Shown here in pieces: positions 1 through 5,946 of a stretch of DNA of 6,659 nucleotides. The notes beneath the pieces are model-generated. The model was not told the origin of the DNA. It did no database searches and saw only the letters and a list, made by a program, of their open reading frames with translations. Source of the stretch: Bryobacteraceae bacterium (GTDB lineage: Bacteria; Acidobacteriota; Terriglobia; Bryobacterales; Bryobacteraceae); assembly GCA_014379815.1 (NCBI GenBank), contig JACMLA010000142.1, positions 1 to 6,659 on the forward strand. Direction: 5' to 3'. The position numbers and the translations under genes were made by a program. Positions within the stretch are counted from its first letter, which is position 1. The number at the start of each line of letters is the position of its first letter.

Positions 1-14
1 GAACATTTGCCAGG

Positions 15-1223
15 TCATTTGGAATCCTTAACGACAAGTTGATCTTTTGAAATAAATGCGGTACGGACCTGACCATCGCGCCAGGCTAGCAGGATCTGAT
101 TCCCGGTCACAGCTAGCTTGGGGAATCCAGTGGAGCGGGCCGAAGGTACCTCGGAAACGATTAGCGATGGAGACTTGGTGCCATCAAACGCGATGCGCCG
201 AATCCGTAGCTGTGCTCTGCCGAACTCTGTTTTTTCCAGCCACACGGCAGCATAATTCTGATTATCGAGAATAGCTAAAGAAGGCCGCCCTAATGGATCG
301 CCATCGTCGATGCGAATCGGATCGTCGAAGGTCTTGCCGCCATCCTGCGACAGCGACGTTTGCACCCGGGGTTTGTCGGCCGCACGAGTCATCCACGCGA
401 CGCCGACATGGTTCCCGTTAGTTGCGATCGAGGGACCTTCGGTAGGGCAGCCATTGATCTTCCAACCGTCTTCATGCAAAGTCTTCGGCTTGCTCCACAC
501 TCCGTCGACCAGACGAATGAACGAAATATCGCGGATCTCTCCGGGGAGGTGATCGCGATATGCGGCGATCAGACCGTCCCGGGTTACACCGATCGCTGTC
601 TGGCAACAGGAGCAGGCGTCGGTGTCGACCTCGAGGTCTTTGGCCACGGAACCATCGGACCGGAAGGAGACATATCGAACTGTCTTGCGATGCGACCCTT
701 CTCCGGCGCTGTCGTGACCGTGCGACTCGGTCGCAGTACCTGCCGGGGGCGACAAATAGATGGCACTCGCCGAGTTCGGTACGAAGCTTAGGAAGCCGGC
801 ATAGTCTTCCTTTTCATCCAGACTCATCCCATGCACTTCGCGCCATGTCGAGGTGCTTTTTTGCTTCATGGCAATGCGTATCCCGTAGCCATGTGCGCCA
901 CCGTCAGCCGACCGCGTGAGCCAGTGTGCCAGCATCGAACCATCCGGAAGTGCCGCAATTGCAGGAAAATCTGCCCAGTTCACAAACCAGTTCTTCCCGG
1001 TTGCGATGGTTTCCGCCGGTGCCCATTCCTTACCGGCCCATTTGGAGAAACGCAGCGCATGTCCCTGGCCCGGAACAGGGTCGATCCAGGAAAGATAAAT
1101 GGCACCATCCGGGCCAGTAGCAAGGAATGGCATCCCGCTCTCTGGTCCTGCTGGAGTATCCAGCGAATGGACACCTGCGAAGCTCAGGGCGCCTGCCAGC
1201 AGAGCCGTATATAAAACTTTCAT
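15..1223 (-). CDS. Secreted sialidase-like (BNR/Asp-box) beta-propeller protein with CxCC motif
   Basis: 402 residues. The N-terminus (MKVLYTALLAGALSFAGVHS) reads as a Sec signal peptide, so the protein should be exported. The rest has the beta-strand-rich, repetitive look of a sialidase-superfamily propeller, with one clear Asp-box at residues 291-299 (LSQDGGKTF) and several degenerate blades ending in AVW/LAW-type strands. Two cysteine sites stand out: DACSCCQT (Cys204, 206, 207) and NGCPTEGP (Cys259). I do not see the arginine triad and Tyr/Glu set needed to argue for true sialidase activity, so the substrate is unknown; databases often label such proteins 'exo-alpha-sialidase' on fold alone. 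The start is supported by AAGGTG seven nt upstream. It is the last gene of the minus-strand cluster, 165 nt after the Cys-rich gene, so it may also have its own promoter. Fold call is fairly sure; function is not. Confidence 0.8.
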   Translation of the reverse strand: MKVLYTALLAGALSFAGVHSLDTPAGPESGMPFLATGPDGAIYLSWIDPVPGQGHALRFSKWAGKEWAPAETIATGKNWFVNWADFPAIAALPDGSMLAHWLTRSADGGAHGYGIRIAMKQKSTSTWREVHGMSLDEKEDYAGFLSFVPNSASAIYLSPPAGTATESHGHDSAGEGSHRKTVRYVSFRSDGSVAKDLEVDTDACSCCQTAIGVTRDGLIAAYRDHLPGEIRDISFIRLVDGVWSKPKTLHEDGWKINGCPTEGPSIATNGNHVGVAWMTRAADKPRVQTSLSQDGGKTFDDPIRIDDGDPLGRPSLAILDNQNYAAVWLEKTEFGRAQLRIRRIAFDGTKSPSLIVSEVPSARSTGFPKLAVTGNQILLAWRDGQVRTAFISKDQLVVKDSK

Positions 1224-1388
1224 TGGTTGTCACCTTAAAAAAAAAGGCCTGTTCAGTTCCAGCAGGAAACCATAACTGACTATGTGCAGTACGCAAACAG
1301 GAATACGCGACACTGCGTCAGGCGGATTGTCTGCGATCCCCATAGATGAGGGAATGCACGACAACACCGGAGCCGCGGGAGACTTAAC
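1224..1388. other. Intergenic spacer, no gene seen
   Basis: 165 nt between the Cys-rich gene and the propeller gene. Apart from the ribosome binding site and T tract at its end nearest the propeller gene, I see no RNA gene, strong hairpin or convincing -35/-10 pair. The best promoter-like match on the minus strand (TTTGCG, 17 nt, TATGGT) is weak. Confidence 0.5.
1231..1247 (-). promoter_or_regulatory. Shine-Dalgarno of the propeller gene next to a nine-T tract
   Basis: On the minus strand the leader reads GGCC, nine T, AAGGTG, then seven nt to the ATG. AAGGTG is a good ribosome binding site and fixes the start. The CCTT at the beginning of the T tract can pair with the AAGG of the ribosome binding site around a seven-T loop. 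This stem is only four base pairs, so any masking effect would be weak. No stable GC hairpin precedes the T run, so it does not look like a normal intrinsic terminator. Confidence 0.45.
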
Positions 1389-1802
1389 TTAGAGCTGGGC
1401 TGAGGTGTTAGACAACGGGGGAGGACGCTGGTGCAGCGAATGAGTGAATAGCTGCAGCGACGGAGTAGCTTCGCGGATGGGCCTAACCGGAAACCCATGA
1501 ACAGGGACAGAACCCTGGTCAGTCCGGTCGGCTACAAACGCCAGCGTAGGACCAGCGATTCCGCCGGGTTCCTGACGGCAATTCGTTGGGCAGGAGGCTG
1601 CCGCCAGTACAGGCGCTCCGGCTTCACGATGCTTCTTGCAGCAACATTTTTTGACCCGCGAACAGGCCATCTTGCATAATGCCGAATTGGTTATGCGTGC
1701 AAGGAGTGGCGATGCAGCAACAAGCAGGAAACAGCAGAGAAGAGTGGCCGCAGTGCAAAGACGCACCCAGCACAATGCGACTCTGGCAGACATACGGACC
1801 AT
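1389..1802 (-). CDS. Small secreted/membrane-anchored Cys-rich protein, function unknown
   Basis: 137 residues. Residues 9-32 form one strongly hydrophobic segment, either a signal peptide or an N-terminal anchor. The following region is very rich in cysteine: Cys43, Cys47, Cys53-55 (KKCCCKKH), Cys71 and Cys75 (SCPTNC). This spacing suggests metal binding or disulfides. The C-terminus (SLHQRPPPL) loosely recalls the RAPP-like tail of DUF2946/CopL small copper-associated proteins; that is a resemblance from memory, not a demonstrated homology. It starts 49 nt after the stop of the Mo oxidoreductase gene on the same strand, so it is probably cotranscribed. No strong ribosome binding site precedes the first ATG; Met4 is an alternative start. 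The hydrophobic N-terminus followed by patterned cysteines argues that this is a real gene rather than a chance ORF. Confidence 0.65.
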   Translation of the reverse strand: MVRMSARVALCWVRLCTAATLLCCFLLVAASPLLARITNSALCKMACSRVKKCCCKKHREAGAPVLAAASCPTNCRQEPGGIAGPTLAFVADRTDQGSVPVHGFPVRPIREATPSLQLFTHSLHQRPPPLSNTSAQL

Positions 1803-1851
1803 CGGATGTGCCTAAGTTAGCATGCGAACCTGCCTGATGGCTTAGGAGCGC

Positions 1852-2622
1852 TTACAGGCCCGAGTAATAGTCGTAGCCGCGTTCCGCCCAGTAATCGTTG
1901 GGGCGTTGGGCAGTAAACGAGATCGTCGCAATTCTCTTGATGTTCTTAATCCCGTACTTGACCGGGATAACGAGACGCAGAGGGGCACCGTGCTCTTCCG
2001 TCAGAGGAGCACCATTCAACTCCCACGCGAGCATGGTCTGTGGATGCAAGGCGCTCGCCATGTCGAGTCCAACGTAGTACTCTTCGTCCGGCGTATCGAG
2101 GCCGACCCATTTGCTCTCGCGCGGACTGTCCGGCGCGAACTTCTTCACGAAATCGGAGAAGCGTGTACCTTTCCAGGACGCCACAGTGCTCCATCCTTCG
2201 ATGCACTTGAACTCCGTTGTCTGCCGGTACTCCGGAAGCTCCTGAATAGCCGTCAATCCGACTTTGACAGGCGGAGTGCCTTGCCGAAGCGTGAGAGCTA
2301 CTTGCCAGTTGGCCTGAGGTCGATCGTCGCCGAGCCCAATAGTTCCGTTCTCCCGCAACTCGCCGATAGCACTCGCAGGGAACTCCGGCGCAAGATTGTT
2401 CGCACTGTACAAGAGATTAGACGAGACGCTCTCATTCCACTGGAGGGTCTTTCGAAACGCGACCGGGATTCCATCGGAGTCGGCACTATTGCTGGCGAGT
2501 GTCCATGCGCCCCAGGCCGCCGCCAGTCCGGCACCAAGCCCGAGGAAGGAGCGCCGGTTTCGCCTGCTCAATTCCCGAGATTCTTCCGGGGTCATCGTAA
2601 CTGGCGCTGGATTCGTACTCAT
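1852..2622 (-). CDS. Tat-exported molybdopterin-dependent oxidoreductase (sulfite oxidase/MsrP fold)
   Basis: 256 residues. Residues 19-30 (SRRNRRSFLGLG) form a twin-arginine signal followed by an Ala/Gly/Trp-rich hydrophobic stretch, so the folded cofactor-loaded enzyme should be moved to the periplasm. Residues about 105-245 match the Moco domain of the sulfite oxidase family: FKCIEGWS supplies the Mo-ligating Cys140, and HGAPLRLVIPVKYGIKNIK (211-229) is the conserved cofactor-binding segment. It is shorter than E. coli MsrP (about 330 residues) and its neighbour is a four-helix cytochrome b, not MsrQ, so methionine sulfoxide reduction is possible but unproven. The reading frame stays open to 3027, but the Tat signal and the ATGA overlap with the upstream cytochrome gene fix the start at 2622. 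Translational coupling is likely, since no strong ribosome binding site lies at normal spacing. Family call is secure; substrate is unknown. Confidence 0.92.
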   Translation of the reverse strand: MSTNPAPVTMTPEESRELSRRNRRSFLGLGAGLAAAWGAWTLASNSADSDGIPVAFRKTLQWNESVSSNLLYSANNLAPEFPASAIGELRENGTIGLGDDRPQANWQVALTLRQGTPPVKVGLTAIQELPEYRQTTEFKCIEGWSTVASWKGTRFSDFVKKFAPDSPRESKWVGLDTPDEEYYVGLDMASALHPQTMLAWELNGAPLTEEHGAPLRLVIPVKYGIKNIKRIATISFTAQRPNDYWAERGYDYYSGL

Positions 2623-3308
2623 TGGCTGGACCCGACCTTTCCGGGCAGGGTGTTGGTTGCGGGAGCACCAACAGGCTCGTAGCCGCTGATCATCGAAGTG
2701 AAGTTGTGCCAGCCTGCCCGAATGACTTGCAGTACGTGAATCACAAGAAACAGAAGATACCCGAGGGTCAAAGCAAAGTGAATCAGCCGCGCCGTTTCGT
2801 ACCCTCCAAACAGCCACGTCAACCAAGCTAACTGAGTCGGTTTGTAGATCGCGAAGCCCGTGAGAATCGATCCCAGGCCCATCAGGATGATCGACGAATA
2901 GGCAATCTGCTGGGCGGCGTTGTACCGGCCTTGCGGAGGCAACGGCCCACGCTTCAGGCCCGCATCGATGAGAGTCACTGAGATCGCATCGGGAAGGGCG
3001 TTCCTGCCAGGGACTAAATGACGCCATTCACCTGAGACGAGGGTATGAATCACGTACGTTAGTCCGATGATCGCGAAGAGCCACATCAGCGTGAAGTGGA
3101 TGGCCATGCCGTCGGCAAGGTGACTCGGAATCCGCAACGTAGAGTAGAACCAGTCGGGGAAAAACTTCAGCGTTAAGCTGCCTATCGTGATGTGGTAGAC
3201 ATCATGAGCCCAATAGATCAGGATCCCGCTCCAGATCATGAGGAGCAAAACGATGGAGTTTGCCCAGTGAGTCCAGCGCGTGACGATCTTATGTTTGAGC
3301 TGAAGCAT
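2619..3308 (-). CDS. Membrane cytochrome b (cytochrome b561/FdhG-like), partner of the Mo enzyme
   Basis: 229 residues. Four hydrophobic helices are seen at about 15-33, 68-90, 133-153 and 171-195. Histidines suited to bis-His ligation of two b hemes are His14 (RWTHW), His71 (AIHF), His177 (LIHF) and His191 (VIHVLQVIRAGW). The segment YNAAQQIAYSSII before the third helix is typical of this family. The protein should exchange electrons between the quinone pool and the periplasmic Mo oxidoreductase encoded directly downstream, with which it shares an ATGA stop/start overlap. The frame is open to 3398, but the ATG at 3308 gives the family-typical N-terminus and is preceded by a strong GGAGGGAG nine nt upstream. 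It is the first confident gene of the minus-strand cluster. Direction of electron flow cannot be told from sequence. Confidence 0.92.
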   Translation of the reverse strand: MLQLKHKIVTRWTHWANSIVLLLMIWSGILIYWAHDVYHITIGSLTLKFFPDWFYSTLRIPSHLADGMAIHFTLMWLFAIIGLTYVIHTLVSGEWRHLVPGRNALPDAISVTLIDAGLKRGPLPPQGRYNAAQQIAYSSIILMGLGSILTGFAIYKPTQLAWLTWLFGGYETARLIHFALTLGYLLFLVIHVLQVIRAGWHNFTSMISGYEPVGAPATNTLPGKVGSSQ

Positions 3309-3606
3309 TAGGATTGGCTCCCTCCGGTGTATCCAGCGTTGCGGCGACTCTATTCCCGCACAGCAGGTAGACGCGGCGTTTGACGGGATGCGTGACAATA
3401 ACGTAAGATGTGAGTTTGCGACTGGGAGTGCTGTGTGCCCATTCGCTTTCTTGTAGTTGAATCTGAACGGCGGTGCCGGGGACCGCGGCGCTTTTCAGCG
3501 CCGGTAAGCGTGTAACCGGCTGGGTCGCAACGCAAAGAACTCCTCGCTGCGCGACGTTCCCGCCGAAACCATACAGGATCTGGAATCCCTGCACCGGGGT
3601 ACGCAC
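3289..3606 (-). CDS. Doubtful small ORF between the cytochrome b gene and prs
   Basis: 105 codons from a GTG at 3606, ending 20 nt inside the cytochrome b gene. Codon use is not obviously unlike the neighbours. The middle (VPGTAVQIQLQES, then VTHPVKRRVYLLCGNRVAATLD) faintly resembles small beta-rich exported domains of the 'PAGTxVxVRL...PVxxxGxxVxPxGSxVxGxV' type, with the glycines and prolines eroded. It has no signal peptide, membrane segment or good ribosome binding site, and its start lies only six nt from the divergent prs start, leaving no room for promoters. It could be a decayed fragment of such a gene, a real gene with a later start, or a chance ORF over the prs leader. Low confidence. 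Confidence 0.25.
   Translation of the reverse strand: MRTPVQGFQILYGFGGNVAQRGVLCVATQPVTRLPALKSAAVPGTAVQIQLQESEWAHSTPSRKLTSYVIVTHPVKRRVYLLCGNRVAATLDTPEGANPNASAQT
3482..3520. other. Two mutually exclusive hairpins upstream of prs
   Basis: A perfect six-bp stem CGGCGC/GCGCCG (3486-3491 with 3498-3503, loop TTTTCA) can be extended by ACCG/CGGT (3482-3485 with 3502-3505) through a shift that leaves a two-nt bulge. Bases 3500-3505 (GCCGGT) can instead pair with 3515-3520 (ACCGGC) around a nine-nt loop. The two stems share 3500-3505, so only one can form at a time. No T tract follows on either strand, so a simple terminator is unlikely. They lie about 90-130 nt before the prs ATG and inside the doubtful minus-strand ORF. 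Confidence 0.4.
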
Positions 3607-3612
3607 GCTTTG

Positions 3613-4557
3613 ATGAACTGGAACCGGATTAGAGTGTTTAGCGGCAGTGCCAACCCTTCGCTTGCGCTGGACGTTTGTCTGGCGCTCGGCGTTGAGGTGG
3701 GCGATGTCTCCTTAAAGCGGTTTGCCGACGGAGAGATCCATCTGCAGATTCTGGAAAATGTGCGCGGAGCCGACGCTTTCGCAATCCAGCCCACATGTAA
3801 TCCAGTGGAACAGAATCTGTTTGAATTGCTGCTGATGATTGACGCTCTGAAACGGGCATCGGCTGGCAGAATCACGGCGGTGCTGCCGTATTACGGGTAT
3901 GCAAGGCAGGACCGGAAAGACCGGCCGAGGGTGCCTATTTCTGCCAAACTGGTAGCAAGTTTGCTCGAGCGGGCCGGGGCCGACCGGATTCTCACGCTCG
4001 ATTTGCATGCGGCGCAGATCCAAGGATTCTTCGATATTCCAGTCGACCATTTGTTCGCTGCTCCGGTCATGATTGAGCATTTCCGCTCTCTGACAGGTGC
4101 CGATACAGTGGTCGTCTCTCCGGACGCTGGGGGAGTCGAGAGGGCACGTGCCTTTGCCAAGCGTTTGAACGCGCGACTGGCCATCATCGACAAACGCCGG
4201 GAGCAGGCTAACGTTGCCGAGATCATGAACATCATCGGTGACGTGGAAGGCATGCACTGCATCATGGTGGACGACTTGATCGATACCGGCGGAACCCTTG
4301 TGAAAGGCTCCGACGCTTTGATGGCTGCCGGTGCGTTGTCGGTGGCTGCCTGCGCCACGCATCCGGTTTTTTCCGGACCGGCTATTCAGCGGTTTGAAGA
4401 GTCACAGATCCGCGAGGTTGTGGTAACAAACTCTATCCCGCTGAAGGAAGATGCCAAACAGAGCGCGAAGGTCCGCGTGCTTTCGGTTGCGCCGCTGCTG
4501 GCGCGCGCTATCCAGTCGATCCACGAGGGCGGCAGTATCAGTACCTTGTTTACCTAA
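3613..4557 (+). CDS. prs: Ribose-phosphate pyrophosphokinase (PRPP synthetase)
   Basis: 314 residues, the usual length for class I enzymes. It makes 5-phosphoribosyl-1-pyrophosphate from ribose 5-phosphate and ATP in the cytoplasm, feeding purine, pyrimidine, NAD, histidine and tryptophan synthesis. Family landmarks appear in order: RFADGE (36-41), PYYGYARQDRK and PRVPISAK (92-112, ATP-side region), DLHAAQIQGFF (130-140, with His132), SPDAGGVERA (169-178), the catalytic flexible-loop IDKRRE (192-197), and the PRPP/ribose-phosphate loop VDDLIDTGGT (219-228). The C-terminus GGSISTLF is also typical. A TTG three nt before the ATG is a possible but less likely start; no strong ribosome binding site is seen at normal spacing (GGGG lies 13 nt upstream). 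It heads the plus-strand run, 61 nt before rplY, and its promoter must lie in the 300 nt shared with the divergent cluster. No oddities in key residues. Confidence 0.97.
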   Translation: MNWNRIRVFSGSANPSLALDVCLALGVEVGDVSLKRFADGEIHLQILENVRGADAFAIQPTCNPVEQNLFELLLMIDALKRASAGRITAVLPYYGYARQDRKDRPRVPISAKLVASLLERAGADRILTLDLHAAQIQGFFDIPVDHLFAAPVMIEHFRSLTGADTVVVSPDAGGVERARAFAKRLNARLAIIDKRREQANVAEIMNIIGDVEGMHCIMVDDLIDTGGTLVKGSDALMAAGALSVAACATHPVFSGPAIQRFEESQIREVVVTNSIPLKEDAKQSAKVRVLSVAPLLARAIQSIHEGGSISTLFT

Positions 4558-4583
4558 GGTTCAATTTGTATTTACGTAGCAAC

Positions 4584-4608
4584 TCACGCCTCGAGCGTGA
4601 TTCGGGAG
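4584..4608 (+). promoter_or_regulatory. rplY leader hairpin and ribosome binding site
   Basis: In the 61-nt gap between prs and rplY a perfect six-bp stem TCACGC/GCGTGA (4584-4589 with 4595-4600) closes a five-nt loop. GGGAG at 4604-4608, ten nt before the ATG, is the likely ribosome binding site. ACTC at 4582-4585 can pair with GAGT at 4606-4609, which would cover the ribosome binding site and compete with the hairpin. No T tract follows, so this is not an intrinsic terminator. Confidence 0.4.
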
Positions 4609-4618
4609 TCAGTACCAG

Positions 4619-5299
4619 ATGAGAAAAGAAATTACAATCACCGCCGAGGTTCGCGAGACACGAGGCAAGAATGAAGCGCGTCGTCTGCGGGTTCGCGGTT
4701 TTGCCCCGGCGGTGGTGTACGGCACCGGCGCCGATCCTGTCGCAGTATCGGTTAGTCCGAAAGAAGTGAACGGCATCCTGAAAAGTTCTTCCGGTCACAA
4801 CACGATTTTCAACATCAGCCTTGGCGGTCAGGTATCTCCAGTCATGATTGTGGACTGGCAGCATGATCCGATCAAGGGCAAACTGCTCCACGTGGATCTG
4901 AAGCGGATCGATCCTACCGTCCGGATGCACGTGAAGGTTGCCGTACACACCCACGGCGAACCGGTGGGCGTCAAAATCCAGGGCGGCCTGCACGAGATCA
5001 TCACCCGTGAAATCGAGATTGAATGCCTTCCCGATGAGATTCCTGAAAGCTTCACGCTCGATATTGGGGAGCTTGGCATAGGTCAGTCGTTCCGCGCCAG
5101 CGATGTTCCGCTGTCCGGGTCGATGCGGCTGCTGACGGCTCCTGATACGGTAATCTCTCACGTAATCGCACCGCGTTCCGTCGTGGCTGATGAAGAGGCC
5201 GCCGCTGTGCCGGAACCGGAAGTGATCAAGAAGGGTAAGAAAGAGGATGCGGCCGCTCCTGCTGCCGCTGAGAAGAAGGACGAAAAGAAGAAAAAGTAG
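4619..5299 (+). CDS. rplY: 50S ribosomal protein L25 (long form, general stress protein CTC type)
   Basis: 226 residues, the two-domain bL25/TL5/CTC form rather than the about 95-residue E. coli form. Residues about 4-93 are the 5S rRNA-binding L25 domain, with landmarks RGKNEARRLRVRGFAPAVVYG (15-35) and HVDLKRID (91-98). Residues about 100-185 are the TL5 beta domain, with GEPVGVKIQGG (113-123), IEIECLPDEIPE (132-143) and IGELGIGQSFRASD (149-162). The tail after about 190 is disordered, Ala/Pro-rich and then Lys-rich, ending KKDEKKKK. The protein binds 5S rRNA in the central protuberance of the large subunit. It lies between prs and pth, as in many bacteria. The purine-rich Lys codons at its end probably double as the weak ribosome binding region of pth, which starts three nt after its stop. 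Confidence 0.96.
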   Translation: MRKEITITAEVRETRGKNEARRLRVRGFAPAVVYGTGADPVAVSVSPKEVNGILKSSSGHNTIFNISLGGQVSPVMIVDWQHDPIKGKLLHVDLKRIDPTVRMHVKVAVHTHGEPVGVKIQGGLHEIITREIEIECLPDEIPESFTLDIGELGIGQSFRASDVPLSGSMRLLTAPDTVISHVIAPRSVVADEEAAAVPEPEVIKKGKKEDAAAPAAAEKKDEKKKK

Positions 5300-5302
5300 C
5301 CG

Positions 5303-5917
5303 GTGGATTTGTCTGAGGCGTTTCTGGTCGTGGGTCTTGGGAATCCGGGAACGGAATACGAGAACACCTGGCACAATCTTGGATTTCTTGCAATCGACCG
5401 TCTGGGTCTGCGAAACAGCATCCGGATTACCCGTCCCGAGGCCAGAGCATTAGCAGGCACCGGGAGAATCGGCACCGCCGAAGTTGTGCTGGCAAAGCCT
5501 CAGACGTTTATGAACCTCAGCGGAAGTTCGGTTGGGCCGCTGTGTGAGAAGTACAGAATTGCGGCACGCAACGTAATTCTGCTGTACGACGAGCTGGACC
5601 TTCCATGGACCGGAGTTCGCATCCGGCCCAAAGGGTCAGCAGGTGGACATCACGGGGTGGAGTCAGTAATCAAAGCCCTGGGTACACAGGAGTTCCCGAG
5701 AGTTCGCCTGGGAATCGGTCCCGACCATCCTGTAAAGAGTGGTGCGGATTTCGTGCTTTCTCCAATACGGAAAGCGCAACTGGAAGAGCTGGACGAACTG
5801 CTCGACTACACGTCGGCGGCAGTCGAATCCACTATCGCTGAAGGCGTCGAAAAGGCCATGACGAAATACAATCGTCGCGCCCGAGGCGAGAAGCAAGAGG
5901 CCTCAGGCGAGCAGTAA
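5303..5917 (+). CDS. pth: Aminoacyl-(peptidyl-)tRNA hydrolase
   Basis: 204 residues starting at GTG. It hydrolyses the ester bond of peptidyl-tRNAs that drop off the ribosome, recycling tRNA in the cytoplasm. Bacterial Pth landmarks are clear: VVGLGNPGTEYENTWHNLGF (9-28) with Asn14 and catalytic His24, LAKPQTFMNLSG (63-74) with Asn71, YDELDLP (95-101) with Asp96, GSAGGHHG (111-118), LGTQEFPRVRLGIG (126-139). The residue matching E. coli Asn114 is His117 here (GGHHG in place of GGHNG). The C-terminus ARGEKQE-ASGEQ is a short repeat not belonging to the Pth fold, made by a 21-bp tandem repeat and cut by TAA in the second unit. The GTG is chosen because the conserved core begins at about residue 7; the purine-rich end of rplY is the only ribosome binding candidate. 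It is three nt from rplY and in the same frame. Confidence 0.96.
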   Translation: MDLSEAFLVVGLGNPGTEYENTWHNLGFLAIDRLGLRNSIRITRPEARALAGTGRIGTAEVVLAKPQTFMNLSGSSVGPLCEKYRIAARNVILLYDELDLPWTGVRIRPKGSAGGHHGVESVIKALGTQEFPRVRLGIGPDHPVKSGADFVLSPIRKAQLEELDELLDYTSAAVESTIAEGVEKAMTKYNRRARGEKQEASGEQ

Positions 5918-5941
5918 GGGGCCTCAGGCGAAAAGCAAGGG
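5879..5941 (+). repeat. Three tandem imperfect 21-bp repeats over the pth/rpsF junction
   Basis: Units at 5879-5899, 5900-5920 and 5921-5941, each of the form GCC-nnA-GGC-GAR-nAG-nAA-Rnn. Units 2 and 3 share the first 11 bases (GCCTCAGGCGA). The period is seven codons in the pth frame: unit 1 reads ARGEKQE, unit 2 reads ASGEQ then TAA, and unit 3 would read ASGEKQG in the same frame, followed by Glu and TGA at 5945-5947. The end of unit 3 (AAGGGG) is the likely ribosome binding site of rpsF. Confidence 0.85.
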
Positions 5942-5946
5942 GAATG

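Noticed and set aside
1385..1819. Eight-bp inverted match TAACTTAG/CTAAGTTA flanking the Cys-rich gene, suggesting a mobile unit
   Set aside because: Too short, no target duplication and no transposase; such a match is not surprising by chance over this much sequence.
1906..2682. Plus-strand open frame of 258 codons
   Set aside because: Antisense to the Mo-oxidoreductase; no recognisable domain and arginine-rich shadow composition.
2623..3027. Extra 135 codons at the 5' side of the Mo-oxidoreductase frame
   Set aside because: They lie wholly over the cytochrome b gene in another frame; the Tat signal and ATGA overlap place the start at 2622.
3309..3612. tRNA gene or ispE remnant upstream of prs, as found in some related operons
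   Set aside because: No T-loop or cloverleaf pattern was found, and the plus-strand frames are broken and lack IspE motifs.
3712..4362. Minus-strand open frame of 216 codons
   Set aside because: Antisense to the conserved core of prs; no domain signal.
5282..5305. Programmed frameshift or readthrough fusing L25 to Pth
   Set aside because: The A-rich end reads G-AAA-AAG rather than the classic slippery A-AAA-AAG, and rplY and pth being in the same frame is a one-in-three event. No downstream pseudoknot was evident.
4550..5374. Minus-strand open frame of 274 codons, longer than rplY itself
   Set aside because: It is antisense to the well-conserved rplY and the start of pth, with Arg/His-rich composition typical of a shadow frame.
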